The position numbers were made by a program, and so were the translations under genes. From positions 1 through 64,000 of the forward strand of contig JAUNGI010000011.1 of NCBI GenBank assembly GCA_030524525.1: a DNA stretch of 64,000 nt. The letters run 5' to 3'. The notes beneath the pieces were generated by a model. The model saw only the letters and a list, made by a program, of their open reading frames with translations, searched no databases and was not told the DNA's origin. Positions 26,296 to 36,005 of this stretch are shown piece after piece. Origin of the DNA: Lachnospiraceae bacterium (GTDB lineage: Bacteria; Bacillota; Clostridia; Lachnospirales; Lachnospiraceae). Each line of letters opens with the position of its first letter. Position 1 is the first letter of the stretch.

Positions 26296-27306
26296 TTACC
26301 GGCTGCTCTTTACAACGTAATCCTCCAGCAATCGGGCGGCTTTTCCGCTGTCAACGGTCTCCGCTGCAAGCGCTACGCCCTCGGCGATCGTCGGGGCTTT
26401 TCCGCAGATATACAGCGCCGCGCCTGCATTCAGAACGATCGCCTGCCGCTTGGGGCCGCGTTCCTTCCCCAGAAGGATGTCGCGGATAATGGCGGCGTTT
26501 ACTGCCGGGGCGCCTCCTTCCAGATCGCTCTTTTGGCAGCGGGCAAAGCCGAAATCCTCCGGCTGTACCGTGTAGGTCGTTCGCCGGTTTCCGTGGAATT
26601 CGCAGACGGTCGTCGGCGCGCTCATGGAGATCTCGTCAAGCACATCCTGACCGAACACCACAAGACCGTCCGTTACGCCCAGCTTGGCAAGCACCTCCGC
26701 CATCGGCTCCAGAAGCGCTTCGGAGTATACGCCCAGCACCTGATAAGTCGGAGACGCCGGGTTGGTCAGCGGCCCCAGAAGGTTGAACACCGTGCGGATG
26801 CCCAGCTCCCGGCGGATGGGCCCCACATATTTCATCGAAGTGTGGTATTTCTGCGCGAAGAAGAAGCAGATGCCCAGCTCTTTCAGCAGCGCTTCGGCTT
26901 TTTCGGGCGGCTGGTCAAGGCTTACGCCGAGCGCCTCCAAGACGTCGGCGGCTCCGCAGTCCGAGGAAGCGGCGCGGTTGCCGTGCTTGGCGACGGGCTG
27001 TCCTGCTGCGGCAATGATGATCGCGGCGGCGGAGGAGATGTTGATGGAATGCGAATGGTCGCCCCCCGTTCCGACGATCTCCAGCACCGGCATCGCGGGC
27101 TTCACCGGTACGGCATGGTCCCGCATGGCGGCGGCGCAGCCGGCGATCTCCTCGTTGCTCTCTCCCTTCACGGACAGCGCGGCAAGAAACGCCGAGGTCT
27201 GAACCTGCGTCGTTTCCCCGCTCATGATCTCGTTCATGACCGCGTACGCCTCGTCATAGGTCAGGTCCTGCTTTGCGGCGATTTTTACAATGGCTTCTTT
27301 CATCAT
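26296..27306 (-). CDS. trpD: Anthranilate phosphoribosyltransferase
   Basis: A 336-residue enzyme that transfers the phosphoribosyl group from PRPP to anthranilate. The glycine-rich [18 protein letters not shown] motif (about 80-97) binds [25 protein letters not shown] follows, and [20 protein letters not shown] completes the anthranilate site. It overlaps the end of trpG by 4 bp. There is no sign of fusion with trpG, unlike the enteric arrangement. Confidence 0.96.
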   Translation of the reverse strand: MMKEAIVKIAAKQDLTYDEAYAVMNEIMSGETTQVQTSAFLAALSVKGESNEEIAGCAAAMRDHAVPVKPAMPVLEIVGTGGDHSHSINISSAAAIIIAAAGQPVAKHGNRAASSDCGAADVLEALGVSLDQPPEKAEALLKELGICFFFAQKYHTSMKYVGPIRRELGIRTVFNLLGPLTNPASPTYQVLGVYSEALLEPMAEVLAKLGVTDGLVVFGQDVLDEISMSAPTTVCEFHGNRRTTYTVQPEDFGFARCQKSDLEGGAPAVNAAIIRDILLGKERGPKRQAIVLNAGAALYICGKAPTIAEGVALAAETVDSGKAARLLEDYVVKSSR

Positions 27307-27878
27307 GGCTTGATTCCTCCCAAGAAATTTTTTAACATTTTTTCTCCGTCCGGCGTCAATATGGATTCCGGATGGAACTGCATTCCGTAAACGGGAAATT
27401 CCCGGTGCGCGACCGCCATGATCTCGCCGTCCTCGGTACGGGCGGTGATCTTAAGGCAGTCGGGCATGGTGGCTTCCAGCGCCGCCAGCGAGTGGTACCG
27501 GGCGACCGGAACGACCTCCGGCAGCCCCGAAAACAGGGGGCAGAAGACGTCGAGCCGGACGTCCGACTGCTTGCCGTGCATCAGCTCCTTGGCATAGGAG
27601 ACGGACGCGCCGTAGGCTTCGCAGATCGCCTGATGTCCGAGACACACGCCGAGGATCGGGATTCTGCCGCCGAGCGTCCGGATCGCTTCGATGCAGCGTC
27701 CCGCGTCGGCGGGGCGGCCGGGCCCCGGAGAGATCACGATCGCCTGCGGCTCCAGCGCCTCCATCTCCGCAACGGTCAGCGCGTCGTTCCGGATGACCCG
27801 GATATTCGGCTCCAGCGTGCCGATGAGCTGATATAGGTTATAGGAAAAACTGTCGTAATTATCAATCAATAGAATCAT
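27303..27878 (-). CDS. trpG: Anthranilate synthase glutamine amidotransferase component
   Basis: I chose the ATG at 27878, with GAGGTG eight bases upstream, over a GTG at 27890; it gives 191 residues. This class I amidotransferase has [13 protein letters not shown] at the N-terminus, the oxyanion segment SPGPGRP, the nucleophile elbow GVCLGHQ, and the His-Glu pair in GMQFHPES. It supplies ammonia from glutamine to TrpE. It could also serve folate synthesis (PabA role), as in Bacillus; no pab genes are in the window. Confidence 0.95.
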   Translation of the reverse strand: MILLIDNYDSFSYNLYQLIGTLEPNIRVIRNDALTVAEMEALEPQAIVISPGPGRPADAGRCIEAIRTLGGRIPILGVCLGHQAICEAYGASVSYAKELMHGKQSDVRLDVFCPLFSGLPEVVPVARYHSLAALEATMPDCLKITARTEDGEIMAVAHREFPVYGMQFHPESILTPDGEKMLKNFLGGIKP

Positions 27879-27891
27879 TGTGATCGGCACC

Positions 27892-29361
27892 TCATTCCAT
27901 AGTTTCCGCCAGCTTTAAGGCGTTCATTGTCGCCGCCGCTTTGTTGATGCATTCCTGATATTCGTTTTCCGGAACCGAGTCGGCGACGATGCCGGCTCCG
28001 GAGCGGACGAAGACCTTCCCGTTTTTCTTAAAGACGAGGCGGATGGCGATGCAGGTGTCCAGATTTCCGGTGAAGTCAAGATAGCCGATCGCGCCGCCGT
28101 AAATGCCGCGCTTGTTGTTTTCGAGCCGGTTAATGATCTCGCAGGCGCGCAGCTTCGGAGCGCCCGAAAGGGTCCCGGCGGGAAGCACCGCGTGAATGGC
28201 GTCGATGGCGCTGTGATCCTCCCGAAGCTCGCCCCGCACCGTGGAGCCGAGGTGCATAACGTGGGAGAACCGTTCCACGGAGAGATACTTTTCCACGGAG
28301 ACGCTTCCGAAGCGGCTGATCTTTCCGAGGTCGTTGCGTCCGAGGTCAACGAGCATGTTGTGTTCCGCCAGCTCCTTGGGGTCGGCAAGCAGCTCCGCCT
28401 CCAGCGCCCTGTCCTCCTCCTCCGTCTTTCCACGCGGTCTGGTTCCCGCCAAGGGGAACGTATGCAGCACGCCGTCCTCCAGCTTTACCAGCGTCTCCGG
28501 AGAGGCTCCGGCGATCTCCGCAGTATCCGAGGAGAAGTAGAACATATACGGGGACGGGTTCGTGGTGCGGAGCACGCGGTAGGCGTTCAGCAGGCTGCCC
28601 TCGTAGGAAGCCTCCAGCCGGTTCGACAGCACCACCTGAAAGATGTCTCCCTCGCGGATGTGGCGTTTGGCCTGCTCCACCATGCGGCAATAGGCTTCTT
28701 TGTCGAACAGCGCGTGCATTTCCGAGGTCATGCGTCCCGGCGTGTCGGGGCAGGGCGTTCCGGTGCGGATCAGCTCCGCCATTTCCCGAAGCTCCCTTTC
28801 GGCTTTTGCATATTCTGCTTCCACCGAGTCCAGCCGGGCGTTTACGATCAGGACGATCTTCTGACGGAAGTTGTCAAACGCAATGACCCGGTCGAACAGC
28901 ATCAGATCCACGTCCTTGAAGTGTTCCCTGTCTTCCGCGTCAAGCTTTAGGCTGGGCTCGGCATACTGGATGTAGTCGTAGGAAAAGTAGCCCACAAGTC
29001 CGCCGGTAAAGGGCGGCAGCCCGGCGATCCGGGGGCTTTTATGTTCTTCCAGCAGTTTGCGGATATAGCTGCCGGGGTCGCGGGTCTCGGTCTGCGTCAC
29101 CGTATCGGTCGTTACGGTCAGGACGCCGCCGGCGCAGGTAAGCTCCAGCGTCGGCCGGTAGCCGAGGAACGTATACCGTCCCCATTTTTCGTTGTCTTCA
29201 ATGCTCTCCAGCAAATAGCAGTGACGGCTTGCGTTTTTCAGGATGCGCAGTACCTCGATGGGGGTGCGCACATCCGAGTAGATCTCGCAGGCAATCGGGA
29301 GCATGCGATAGGTTCCGGAAGCGGCATAGGCTTTTGCTTCCTCCAGAGTAGGATAGATCAT
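27892..29361 (-). CDS. trpE: Anthranilate synthase component I
   Basis: A 489-residue chorismate-using enzyme, first gene of the operon. The tryptophan feedback site LLES is at residues 50-53. The catalytic part contains LVDLGRNDLGKIS, HLGSTVRGEL, TLSGAPKLRA and AIRLVFKKNGKVFVRSGAG. It converts chorismate and ammonia (from TrpG) to anthranilate. The ribosome binding site is GAGGT with a 9-base gap. The leader carries a T-box with a UGG specifier and then a hairpin repeat, so expression should rise when tRNA-Trp is uncharged. Confidence 0.96.
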   Translation of the reverse strand: MIYPTLEEAKAYAASGTYRMLPIACEIYSDVRTPIEVLRILKNASRHCYLLESIEDNEKWGRYTFLGYRPTLELTCAGGVLTVTTDTVTQTETRDPGSYIRKLLEEHKSPRIAGLPPFTGGLVGYFSYDYIQYAEPSLKLDAEDREHFKDVDLMLFDRVIAFDNFRQKIVLIVNARLDSVEAEYAKAERELREMAELIRTGTPCPDTPGRMTSEMHALFDKEAYCRMVEQAKRHIREGDIFQVVLSNRLEASYEGSLLNAYRVLRTTNPSPYMFYFSSDTAEIAGASPETLVKLEDGVLHTFPLAGTRPRGKTEEEDRALEAELLADPKELAEHNMLVDLGRNDLGKISRFGSVSVEKYLSVERFSHVMHLGSTVRGELREDHSAIDAIHAVLPAGTLSGAPKLRACEIINRLENNKRGIYGGAIGYLDFTGNLDTCIAIRLVFKKNGKVFVRSGAGIVADSVPENEYQECINKAAATMNALKLAETME

Positions 29362-29436
29362 GTCGTTTTTACCTCACATTCGCTTTCTGGCTTTCAATCC
29401 GTCGGGGATGGGCGGGACGGCGGCGCCGCCTACCAA

Positions 29437-29518
29437 GCCGCCGCAGTGCGATCCGGCGCAGTGCGATCCGGCGGAGCCTTTTATTGTATCGGGAACAAAG
29501 TTCCCGATACAATAAAAA
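29437..29518 (-). repeat. Diverged copy of the hairpin repeat in the trpE leader
   Basis: On the minus strand this is a perfect 18-bp hairpin (29479-29496 with 29500-29517) followed by GGCTCCGCCGGATCGCACTGCG, with GATCGCACTGCG present twice. The block after the hairpin matches the CTCCGC-GGATCGCACTGCGGCGGAG part of the other copies, but the hairpin arms have a different sequence. It lies between the T-box terminator and trpE. Confidence 0.6.
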
Positions 29519-29776
29519 AAACCCATCCTCGATAAAACATCAAGGACGAGTTTGTACCCGCGGTGCCACCTTGTTTTGCGGAAGAAATATCCGCACACTT
29601 TTCGGAATTCCAACAAATTCCTGACAACTGACGTATGTCTTACGTCGCAGAATACTCGGCTTACGCCTTTGACTGCGCCCTCCGCGGTCCATTTATATGC
29701 TTGCGTTCTGCCCGTTCTCAGCTTTCCGGACTCTCTGTGAGTGCACTGCATATGTTATCTCCGCATCAACGGTTTA
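29519..29776 (-). promoter_or_regulatory. T-box riboswitch of the trp operon, UGG specifier
   Basis: The antiterminator T-box AAGGTGGCACCGCGGG is at 29557-29572 (minus strand). The specifier TGG followed by A is at 29689-29691, matching tRNA-Trp. The terminator hairpin (29521-29553 region) ends in a run of eight T. Upstream are the AGAGAGTCCGGA and GAGAACGGGC parts of stem I. Uncharged tRNA-Trp should stabilise the antiterminator. Confidence 0.9.
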
Positions 29777-29780
29777 GCAT

Positions 29781-29809
29781 AGTATAGCAGCAGGAGCGGG
29801 GAATGTCAA
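29781..29809 (-). promoter_or_regulatory. Promoter of the trp operon
   Basis: On the minus strand, TTGACA (29804-29809), a 17-bp spacer, and TATACT (29781-29786), just before the T-box leader. Confidence 0.8.
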
Positions 29810-29901
29810 CCGGAAATTTCGAAAATTTTTCGTGCAAGGAAAGCAAAAGAGCGGGGAGGGAAAGCCGTCACATTTTGTGCAAAAACCTGCATGGGAAAAG
29901 T

Positions 29902-29930
29902 GTTGACGGCAAAAGGGAATTGTGATAAGT
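29902..29930 (+). promoter_or_regulatory. Predicted promoter of the 30093 gene
   Basis: TTGACG (29902-29907), a 17-bp spacer, and TAAGTT (29925-29930). The leader of about 155 bases is AT-rich and I see no clear structure or gene in it. Confidence 0.5.
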
Positions 29931-30092
29931 TTAAGACACCTATCAAATTGAAATTGTTTAATATGGAGAAGAAAGTTGCTGTATATAAACAAGAAAAATT
30001 GTAGTCGAAGGTGAAAGCATATAGTTGAAGCGTTACTATATGCATCTATATTTGATATATAACTTCCGGTTATTAGGCTTGAGGAGGGAACG

Positions 30093-30740
30093 ATGTTCAA
30101 GAAAAAAAACGGCGTGATCGTTGCTGCTGCTGCATTGCTTTTACTCTTGGCGATAGTTTATCTTGCGGGAGTTATTCTCGGATTCTTCCATGTTCCGAAA
30201 TTTCTCAAAAAGGAGAAGAAGCTGAATTCCGTGGAAGCGGCAATAAAAGCCATTGAAGAATCTTTTCCTACCGATGTGGTAATTCTTGGGGATAAAATAG
30301 AATTTGAATACGATTTCTCTGTAAGATATGTGGAAGAAATAAATGAAGAAAGCGTGGGCGATAAGGGGGCGTATCGATATCAGGCAATCATTATAAACGA
30401 TTTAAGTAATGATGTCTATTTGCAGGAGAGCGAGGTCGAATATTTGGATCAATTGATTCACCATGAGGGTTACGTTCTTCTGTATTTAGGAGAAAAGTAT
30501 GGCAGCATGTGGGAAGAACCGTCGGACAATAATATTTTCATTGAGGGGAATTTGTCTTCTATTTTCTACAAATATGGCAGCGGCATTAAAGAATGTATCG
30601 GTTCATGGAGAAAAAGTGACCTAGAAGAATCAGAGGAATATCCGTTTCTATTGGGGGAGATCATCATATATGACATTCAGGACTATATTGAAGAGATGAA
30701 CCAAAATGAAGCGGTGTTAAACCGGATATTCAAAAAGTAG
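30093..30740 (+). CDS. Membrane-anchored protein of unknown function, distant relative of the 15.8-17.9 kb paralogues
   Basis: A 215-residue protein with GAGGAGG before the start, an N-terminal membrane segment (about 8-31) and a soluble outside domain. By eye it aligns with the three paralogues at 15775-17882. SFPTDVVILGDKIEFEYDFSVRYVE matches their KYPTDILWIGPWEEYEWELPVRFAE, and IIINDLSNDVYL, then VLLYLGEKYGSMWEE, match IVVNDLEGSVTL and FVYLGKEKLAEICE. It lacks the conserved GEYAAY stretch and has a longer C-terminus. It stands alone between the trp leader and a toxin-antitoxin-like locus in AT-rich DNA. A dispersed fourth member suggests that the family is mobile or widely duplicated in this genome. 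Function unknown. Confidence 0.7.
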   Translation: MFKKKNGVIVAAAALLLLLAIVYLAGVILGFFHVPKFLKKEKKLNSVEAAIKAIEESFPTDVVILGDKIEFEYDFSVRYVEEINEESVGDKGAYRYQAIIINDLSNDVYLQESEVEYLDQLIHHEGYVLLYLGEKYGSMWEEPSDNNIFIEGNLSSIFYKYGSGIKECIGSWRKSDLEESEEYPFLLGEIIIYDIQDYIEEMNQNEAVLNRIFKK

Positions 30741-30774
30741 TCTGATAGAAAAGCGCCGGGGGACGCAAACCTGG

Positions 30775-30803
30775 TTGCGGAGTTTGGTCGGATATGATAG
30801 ACT
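30775..30803 (+). promoter_or_regulatory. Predicted promoter of the small toxin
   Basis: TTGCGG (30775-30780), a 17-bp spacer, and TAGACT (30798-30803). The predicted transcript starts near 30810 with GGAACAA, the same sequence as the start of the antisense transcript from 31078-31106. Confidence 0.5.
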
Positions 30804-30874
30804 AAAAACAGGAACAATCGTGTTGCAGGGTGGGCTGACCTCTATTCTATCTACATAGGATGGAGGTGATGCTT

Positions 30875-30964
30875 ATGAAGAACAAATTCAGTTTCAATGA
30901 TCTGATGCAGTTCGGACTATTTCTTGTAGCATTGCTGACATTCATTTACCTGATTTGTCACTAG
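30875..30964 (+). CDS. Small hydrophobic Hol-Tox type toxin
   Basis: A 29-residue peptide beginning MKNKFSFNDLMQFGLFLVA and ending LLTFIYLICH. A charged N-terminus, the DLMQFGLFL motif and a single membrane helix match the putative holin-like toxin family of Firmicutes, members of which behave as type I toxins. The strong ribosome binding site GGAGGTG (30862-30868) fits the ATG at 30875; an in-frame ATG at 30869 is too close to it. The leader is about 65 bases. A convergent promoter at 31078-31106 would make an RNA running into the 3' end of the toxin message, the usual type I antitoxin plan. The peptide would insert in the cell membrane. Toxicity is inferred from the family. Confidence 0.8.
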   Translation: MKNKFSFNDLMQFGLFLVALLTFIYLICH

Positions 30965-30976
30965 TGCACTAATACA

Positions 30977-31072
30977 TAGAAAAACCACCCCAAAACTTTG
31001 GCCGAGTATGAAGGGTGGTATTTCTACTTTTTCCTTTAGGTCAACCCACCTTGTGGGCGGTTGTTCCTCTTA
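30977..31072 (-). ncRNA. Predicted antisense RNA (type I antitoxin)
   Basis: The ends are set by the promoter at 31078-31106 and the terminator at 30979-31024 and are approximate. The RNA is about 95 bases, with a CCCAC-AAG-GTGGG hairpin and the terminator stem. It is complementary to the 3' untranslated part of the toxin message if that reads past its weak terminator. Its 5' ~30 bases copy the toxin leader rather than complementing it. Confidence 0.55.
30979..31024. terminator. Hairpin shared by toxin mRNA and antisense RNA
   Basis: ACCACCC (30984-30990) pairs with GGGTGGT (31013-31019). In the minus direction it is followed by a five-T run, a good terminator for the antisense RNA. In the plus direction the tail ATTTCTACTTTTT is weaker, so toxin transcripts may read through. 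Confidence 0.65.
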
Positions 31073-31077
31073 TCTAA

Positions 31078-31106
31078 AGTGTAGCACAAAAAAAGAGCAA
31101 TTACAA
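31078..31106 (-). promoter_or_regulatory. Predicted promoter of the antisense RNA
   Basis: On the minus strand, TTGTAA (31101-31106), a 17-bp spacer, and TACACT (31078-31083). Confidence 0.6.
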
Positions 31107-31173
31107 TAGCCATAGAATGAATTATTTTCGCAGAAGGGAGCCGACGGCAGCGCCCCGCTTCGACGTTAGGCTT

Positions 31174-32589
<1,416 letters not shown>

Positions 32590-34632
32590 TTATTCGCGTC
32601 CTCCCTTTAAGGTCATAAATGCTTTTTTCTCCACCGCGTCTCCTGCGGCCGCCTCCAGCCCGGCATAGTCCCTGTGGTTGATAACGACGACGGAGGTGGT
32701 CGTATCATAGCCCTCGGCTCTGAGCTTCTCCAAGTCAAATTCGATCAGCGGCTGTCCGGTCGCAACCCGGTCCCCGTCCTTTGCCATCGGCTTGAAATGT
32801 CTGCCCTTGAGCTTTACGGTGTCGATGCCGATGTGGATCAGCAGCTCCGCGCCGCCGTCGGTCGTCAGGCTGACGGCGTGACCGGTTTCGAACATTGTGT
32901 CAACGGTGGCGTCGGCGGGGGACACGAGCAGTCCCGTTTCCGGCACGATCGCCGCGCCGTCGCCGAGAATCTTTTCGGCAAACGTGGGATCGGCGACCTC
33001 CTCCAACGGAATGATCCTTCCCTTGATCGGCGCGCAGAGCACCTCGCTTTTTCCGCGAGCATGCGCTGCCGAACCGCCGTTCCCCATGCCGCGCGCCGTG
33101 GAGCTGCCGTCTGCCTTGCCGTGCGCTGCCGAATCGCCGTTCCCCATGCCGCGCGCCGTGGAGCTACCGTCTGCCCCGCCGTGCGCTGCCGAACCGCCGT
33201 CTGCCGAACTGTGCGCTACCGAGCCGCTGTCCGCCGTACCATCCGCTGCCCCGCCGTCGTCCGCCTCCGCCGGGTCGTCAAAGCCCAGCACAAGCGTTGC
33301 AAAAAAGGCGACCGCAAGCGCGATGACGCTGCCGATCACGGCGTTCGTGATGTTCGTAAAACCTTCGGTGCCGATATAGCCCGGCAGCGCCAGAAGTCCG
33401 GGCGAGCCGGAGGTGTAGCGGCCCACGCCGGTGATGCCCAGATAGAGCCCGGAGACCGCACCGCCGATGCTCGCCGCGATCAGCGGCTTTTTCAGTTTCA
33501 GGTTCACGCCGTAAAGCGCGGGCTCGGTAATGCCGCAGACCGCCGTGATTCCGGAGGAATACGCCTCCTGCTTCATGGTCTTGTTTTTGGTTTTCAGCGC
33601 CACGGCAAACGCCGCGCCGCCCTGCGCGATGTTGGAGCCCAGCATTCCGGGACCGACGATCGTGTCGAAGCCCGCGGTCGCGATGTTGTTGATTCCGATG
33701 GGGATCAGACCGTAGTGCGTGCCCGTCATGACCAGATACGGCGAAGCCGCGCCGATGATGAGCGGAACGAGCCAGCTTGCGTAGCGGTTCAGGAACGAAA
33801 TGCCGTCGGCAATACCGTCGCCGATGATCGTTCCCAGCGGTCCCAAAAGCGTAATGGCGATCGTGCCGGTCACCACAAGGGTGATCAGCGGCTTCGTAAA
33901 AAATTTAACGGGCTTCGGCGATATTTTATCGGCGATCGGCTCCACGTAGGACATCAGCCAGATCGCCAGAATGATCGGAATGACCGACGACGAATAGGTC
34001 GCGGGCGTGACCGGAAGCCCGAAAAAGCGCAGGGAAGCGCCCGGCTCCTTCGCCGCGCCGAGAAGCGAAATAAAATCCGGGTGCAGCAGGATCCCGGCGA
34101 TCGACATTGCCATGACCGGATTGCAGTTCAGCTTCCGGGCGGCGGAGTAGGCGATCAGAAACGGCAGAAAATAAAACGCCGCATCCGAAAATACAACTAA
34201 AATACCGTAGGTCTGAGACGCGGTGTCGATCCAGCCGAACGCCACCAGAAGCGCCATAAACGCCTTTAGAATACCGGCGCCGGTAATGGCGGGGATGATG
34301 GGCGTAAAAATGCCCGCGAGCGTATCCAGAAAGCGGCTCACGACGCCCCGTTCGTCCTTCTCTTTTTTCCCGCCTCCGGCGTCCGCGAATTTGCCCATTT
34401 GGTTCAGCTCGCGGTAGACGTTTGGCACGTCGCTGCCGATAACGACCTGAAACTGGCCCCCTTTGTTGACGACGCCCATAACGCCCCGCGTTTCCTCCAG
34501 ATGCTTTCGGTTCACTTTGCCGTCGTCCTTCAGATTAAAACGCAGACGCGTGGCGCAGTGGGTAAACGATACGACGTTATCCTCGCCGCCCACGTCGGTC
34601 AAAATGGTTTTTGCCAATGCTTTATAGTCCAT
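32590..34632 (-). CDS. bglP: PTS beta-glucoside transporter, EIIBCA
   Basis: I chose the ATG at 34632 (GGAGGT upstream); a start at 34662 lacks a site. The 680-residue product has EIIB first with phosphocysteine Cys26 (FTHCATRLRF), then EIIC with about ten membrane helices (about 105-465), then EIIA at the C-terminus, whose LIHIGIDTVKL motif holds the phosphohistidine. It imports and phosphorylates beta-glucosides for the GH1 enzyme downstream. The linker between EIIC and EIIA (about residues 480-550) is unusual: it is expanded by a 60-bp in-frame repeat (33061-33240) rich in Gly, Ala, Ser, His and Asp. I see no BglG/LicT antiterminator gene or ribonucleic antiterminator site nearby, so control is unclear. 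Confidence 0.93.
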   Translation of the reverse strand: MDYKALAKTILTDVGGEDNVVSFTHCATRLRFNLKDDGKVNRKHLEETRGVMGVVNKGGQFQVVIGSDVPNVYRELNQMGKFADAGGGKKEKDERGVVSRFLDTLAGIFTPIIPAITGAGILKAFMALLVAFGWIDTASQTYGILVVFSDAAFYFLPFLIAYSAARKLNCNPVMAMSIAGILLHPDFISLLGAAKEPGASLRFFGLPVTPATYSSSVIPIILAIWLMSYVEPIADKISPKPVKFFTKPLITLVVTGTIAITLLGPLGTIIGDGIADGISFLNRYASWLVPLIIGAASPYLVMTGTHYGLIPIGINNIATAGFDTIVGPGMLGSNIAQGGAAFAVALKTKNKTMKQEAYSSGITAVCGITEPALYGVNLKLKKPLIAASIGGAVSGLYLGITGVGRYTSGSPGLLALPGYIGTEGFTNITNAVIGSVIALAVAFFATLVLGFDDPAEADDGGAADGTADSGSVAHSSADGGSAAHGGADGSSTARGMGNGDSAAHGKADGSSTARGMGNGGSAAHARGKSEVLCAPIKGRIIPLEEVADPTFAEKILGDGAAIVPETGLLVSPADATVDTMFETGHAVSLTTDGGAELLIHIGIDTVKLKGRHFKPMAKDGDRVATGQPLIEFDLEKLRAEGYDTTTSVVVINHRDYAGLEAAAGDAVEKKAFMTLKGGRE
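33061..33240 (-). repeat. 60-bp tandem repeat in the bglP linker
   Basis: Two nearly identical 60-bp units at 33061-33120 and 33121-33180, then shorter, decayed copies to about 33240. The period is a multiple of three, so it codes for repeated 20-residue blocks (GSSTARGMGNG type) between EIIC and EIIA. Confidence 0.9.
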
Positions 34633-34807
34633 ACATACCTCCGATTCTGCCTCTCTCTCCATGTATTTTCTTCGGAGCCTAGTATCGGCGCGGACGGGAA
34701 ATTTTATGCAGCCGTTCCGTGGCGGAGAGGATATTTCCGGAAAAACGCCGCATACTAACCGAAAATTTGCGGACGAAGCGGCGCCCGCGGTTGTTTGGAG
34801 GAACGAT

Positions 34808-35968
34808 ATGCTTTGGATTGGGAACGGAAAGGTTCTGACGATGGACGGGGAGCTGTGCTATGACTTGGGCTATGTCGGCGTTCGCGGGGGGAAGATCGAC
34901 TATGTGGGCGAGGAGTGCGGAGCGCAGGAGGGCGATACGGTGCTGGACGCCCACGGCGGCTGGATTTTGCCGGGGCTTGTGGAGGCCCATTGTCACATCG
35001 GCATTCAGGAGGATAAAAAGGGAGCCGAGGGGGACGACTGCAACGAGGGGACGAACCCCGTCACGCCGTGGCTTCGGGCGATCGACGGTATCAATCCGAT
35101 GGACCCGGCGTTTCACTGTGCGATCAAAGCCGGGATCACCTCGGTCATGGTGGGCCCCGGCAGCGCAAACGTCGTCGGCGGGCAGTTCGTATTTATGAAG
35201 ACCCACGGCCGCACGATGGAGGACATGATCGTGAAGTTTCCGGCGGCGATGAAGGTGGCGTTCGGGGAAAATCCGAAGACGCTTTACGGCGGCGATAATG
35301 CGATGCCCGCGACCCGCATGGCGATCGCCGGAATGCTGCGGCAGGAGCTTTCCCGGGCGGTGCGGTACCGGAAGGAGAAGGAAGCGGGGGGCGAGGATTT
35401 TGCCGAGGATTTTGCCCTTGAACCGTGGCTTCCGGTGCTTTCGGGGGAGATCCCGTTAAAGGCCCACGCCCACCGGGCGGACGATATCCTGACCGCCATC
35501 CGCATCGCGCGGGAGTTCGGCGTGTCCATGACGCTCGACCACTGCACCGAGGGGCATCTGATCGCCGAGGAGATCAGGGAGAGCGGATTCCCGGTGATCT
35601 GCGGGCCCCATTTGGCGAACCGGAACAAGCTGGAAATTCAGAATTCGGATTTCAAAACGCCGGGCATTTTGGCAAAGAAGGGCATTCTGACCGCGATCAT
35701 GACCGACCATCCGGTATCGATGATCCAGTACCTTCCGATCTGCGCCGCATACGCGGTCAAAAACGGAATGGACGAAGCGGAGGCGCTGCGCGCGATCACG
35801 GCAAACGCGGCGAAGATCTGCGGGGCGGAGGAGCGGGTCGGAAGGCTGAAAAAAGGTCTGGACGCCGACGTCGCCGTATTTGACGGCAACCCGATGTTCG
35901 TCCAGACCGAGACGCTGTATACGATCATTGGCGGTCAGATCGTCTATGACTGGCAGAAGGACGACTGA
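34808..35968 (+). CDS. Amidohydrolase family metal-dependent hydrolase
   Basis: I chose the ATG at 34808 with GGAGGA upstream; a longer frame from 34661 runs through the divergent bglP leader. The 386-residue product has the amidohydrolase metal motif EAHCHIG (HxH, about residues 60-66), KAHAHRADD with another His pair, LDHCTEGH, and the catalytic Asp of MTDHP. It is close to imidazolonepropionase- and prolidase-like members such as the Zn-dependent dipeptidases. The active site looks complete. The substrate cannot be inferred. It is divergent from bglP and convergent with the ALDH gene, and I see no operon partner. Confidence 0.88.
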   Translation: MLWIGNGKVLTMDGELCYDLGYVGVRGGKIDYVGEECGAQEGDTVLDAHGGWILPGLVEAHCHIGIQEDKKGAEGDDCNEGTNPVTPWLRAIDGINPMDPAFHCAIKAGITSVMVGPGSANVVGGQFVFMKTHGRTMEDMIVKFPAAMKVAFGENPKTLYGGDNAMPATRMAIAGMLRQELSRAVRYRKEKEAGGEDFAEDFALEPWLPVLSGEIPLKAHAHRADDILTAIRIAREFGVSMTLDHCTEGHLIAEEIRESGFPVICGPHLANRNKLEIQNSDFKTPGILAKKGILTAIMTDHPVSMIQYLPICAAYAVKNGMDEAEALRAITANAAKICGAEERVGRLKKGLDADVAVFDGNPMFVQTETLYTIIGGQIVYDWQKDD

Positions 35969-36005
35969 CGCGCCTCTGCCGGCGCTTTGGAAGGCGCGCG
36001 ATTTT

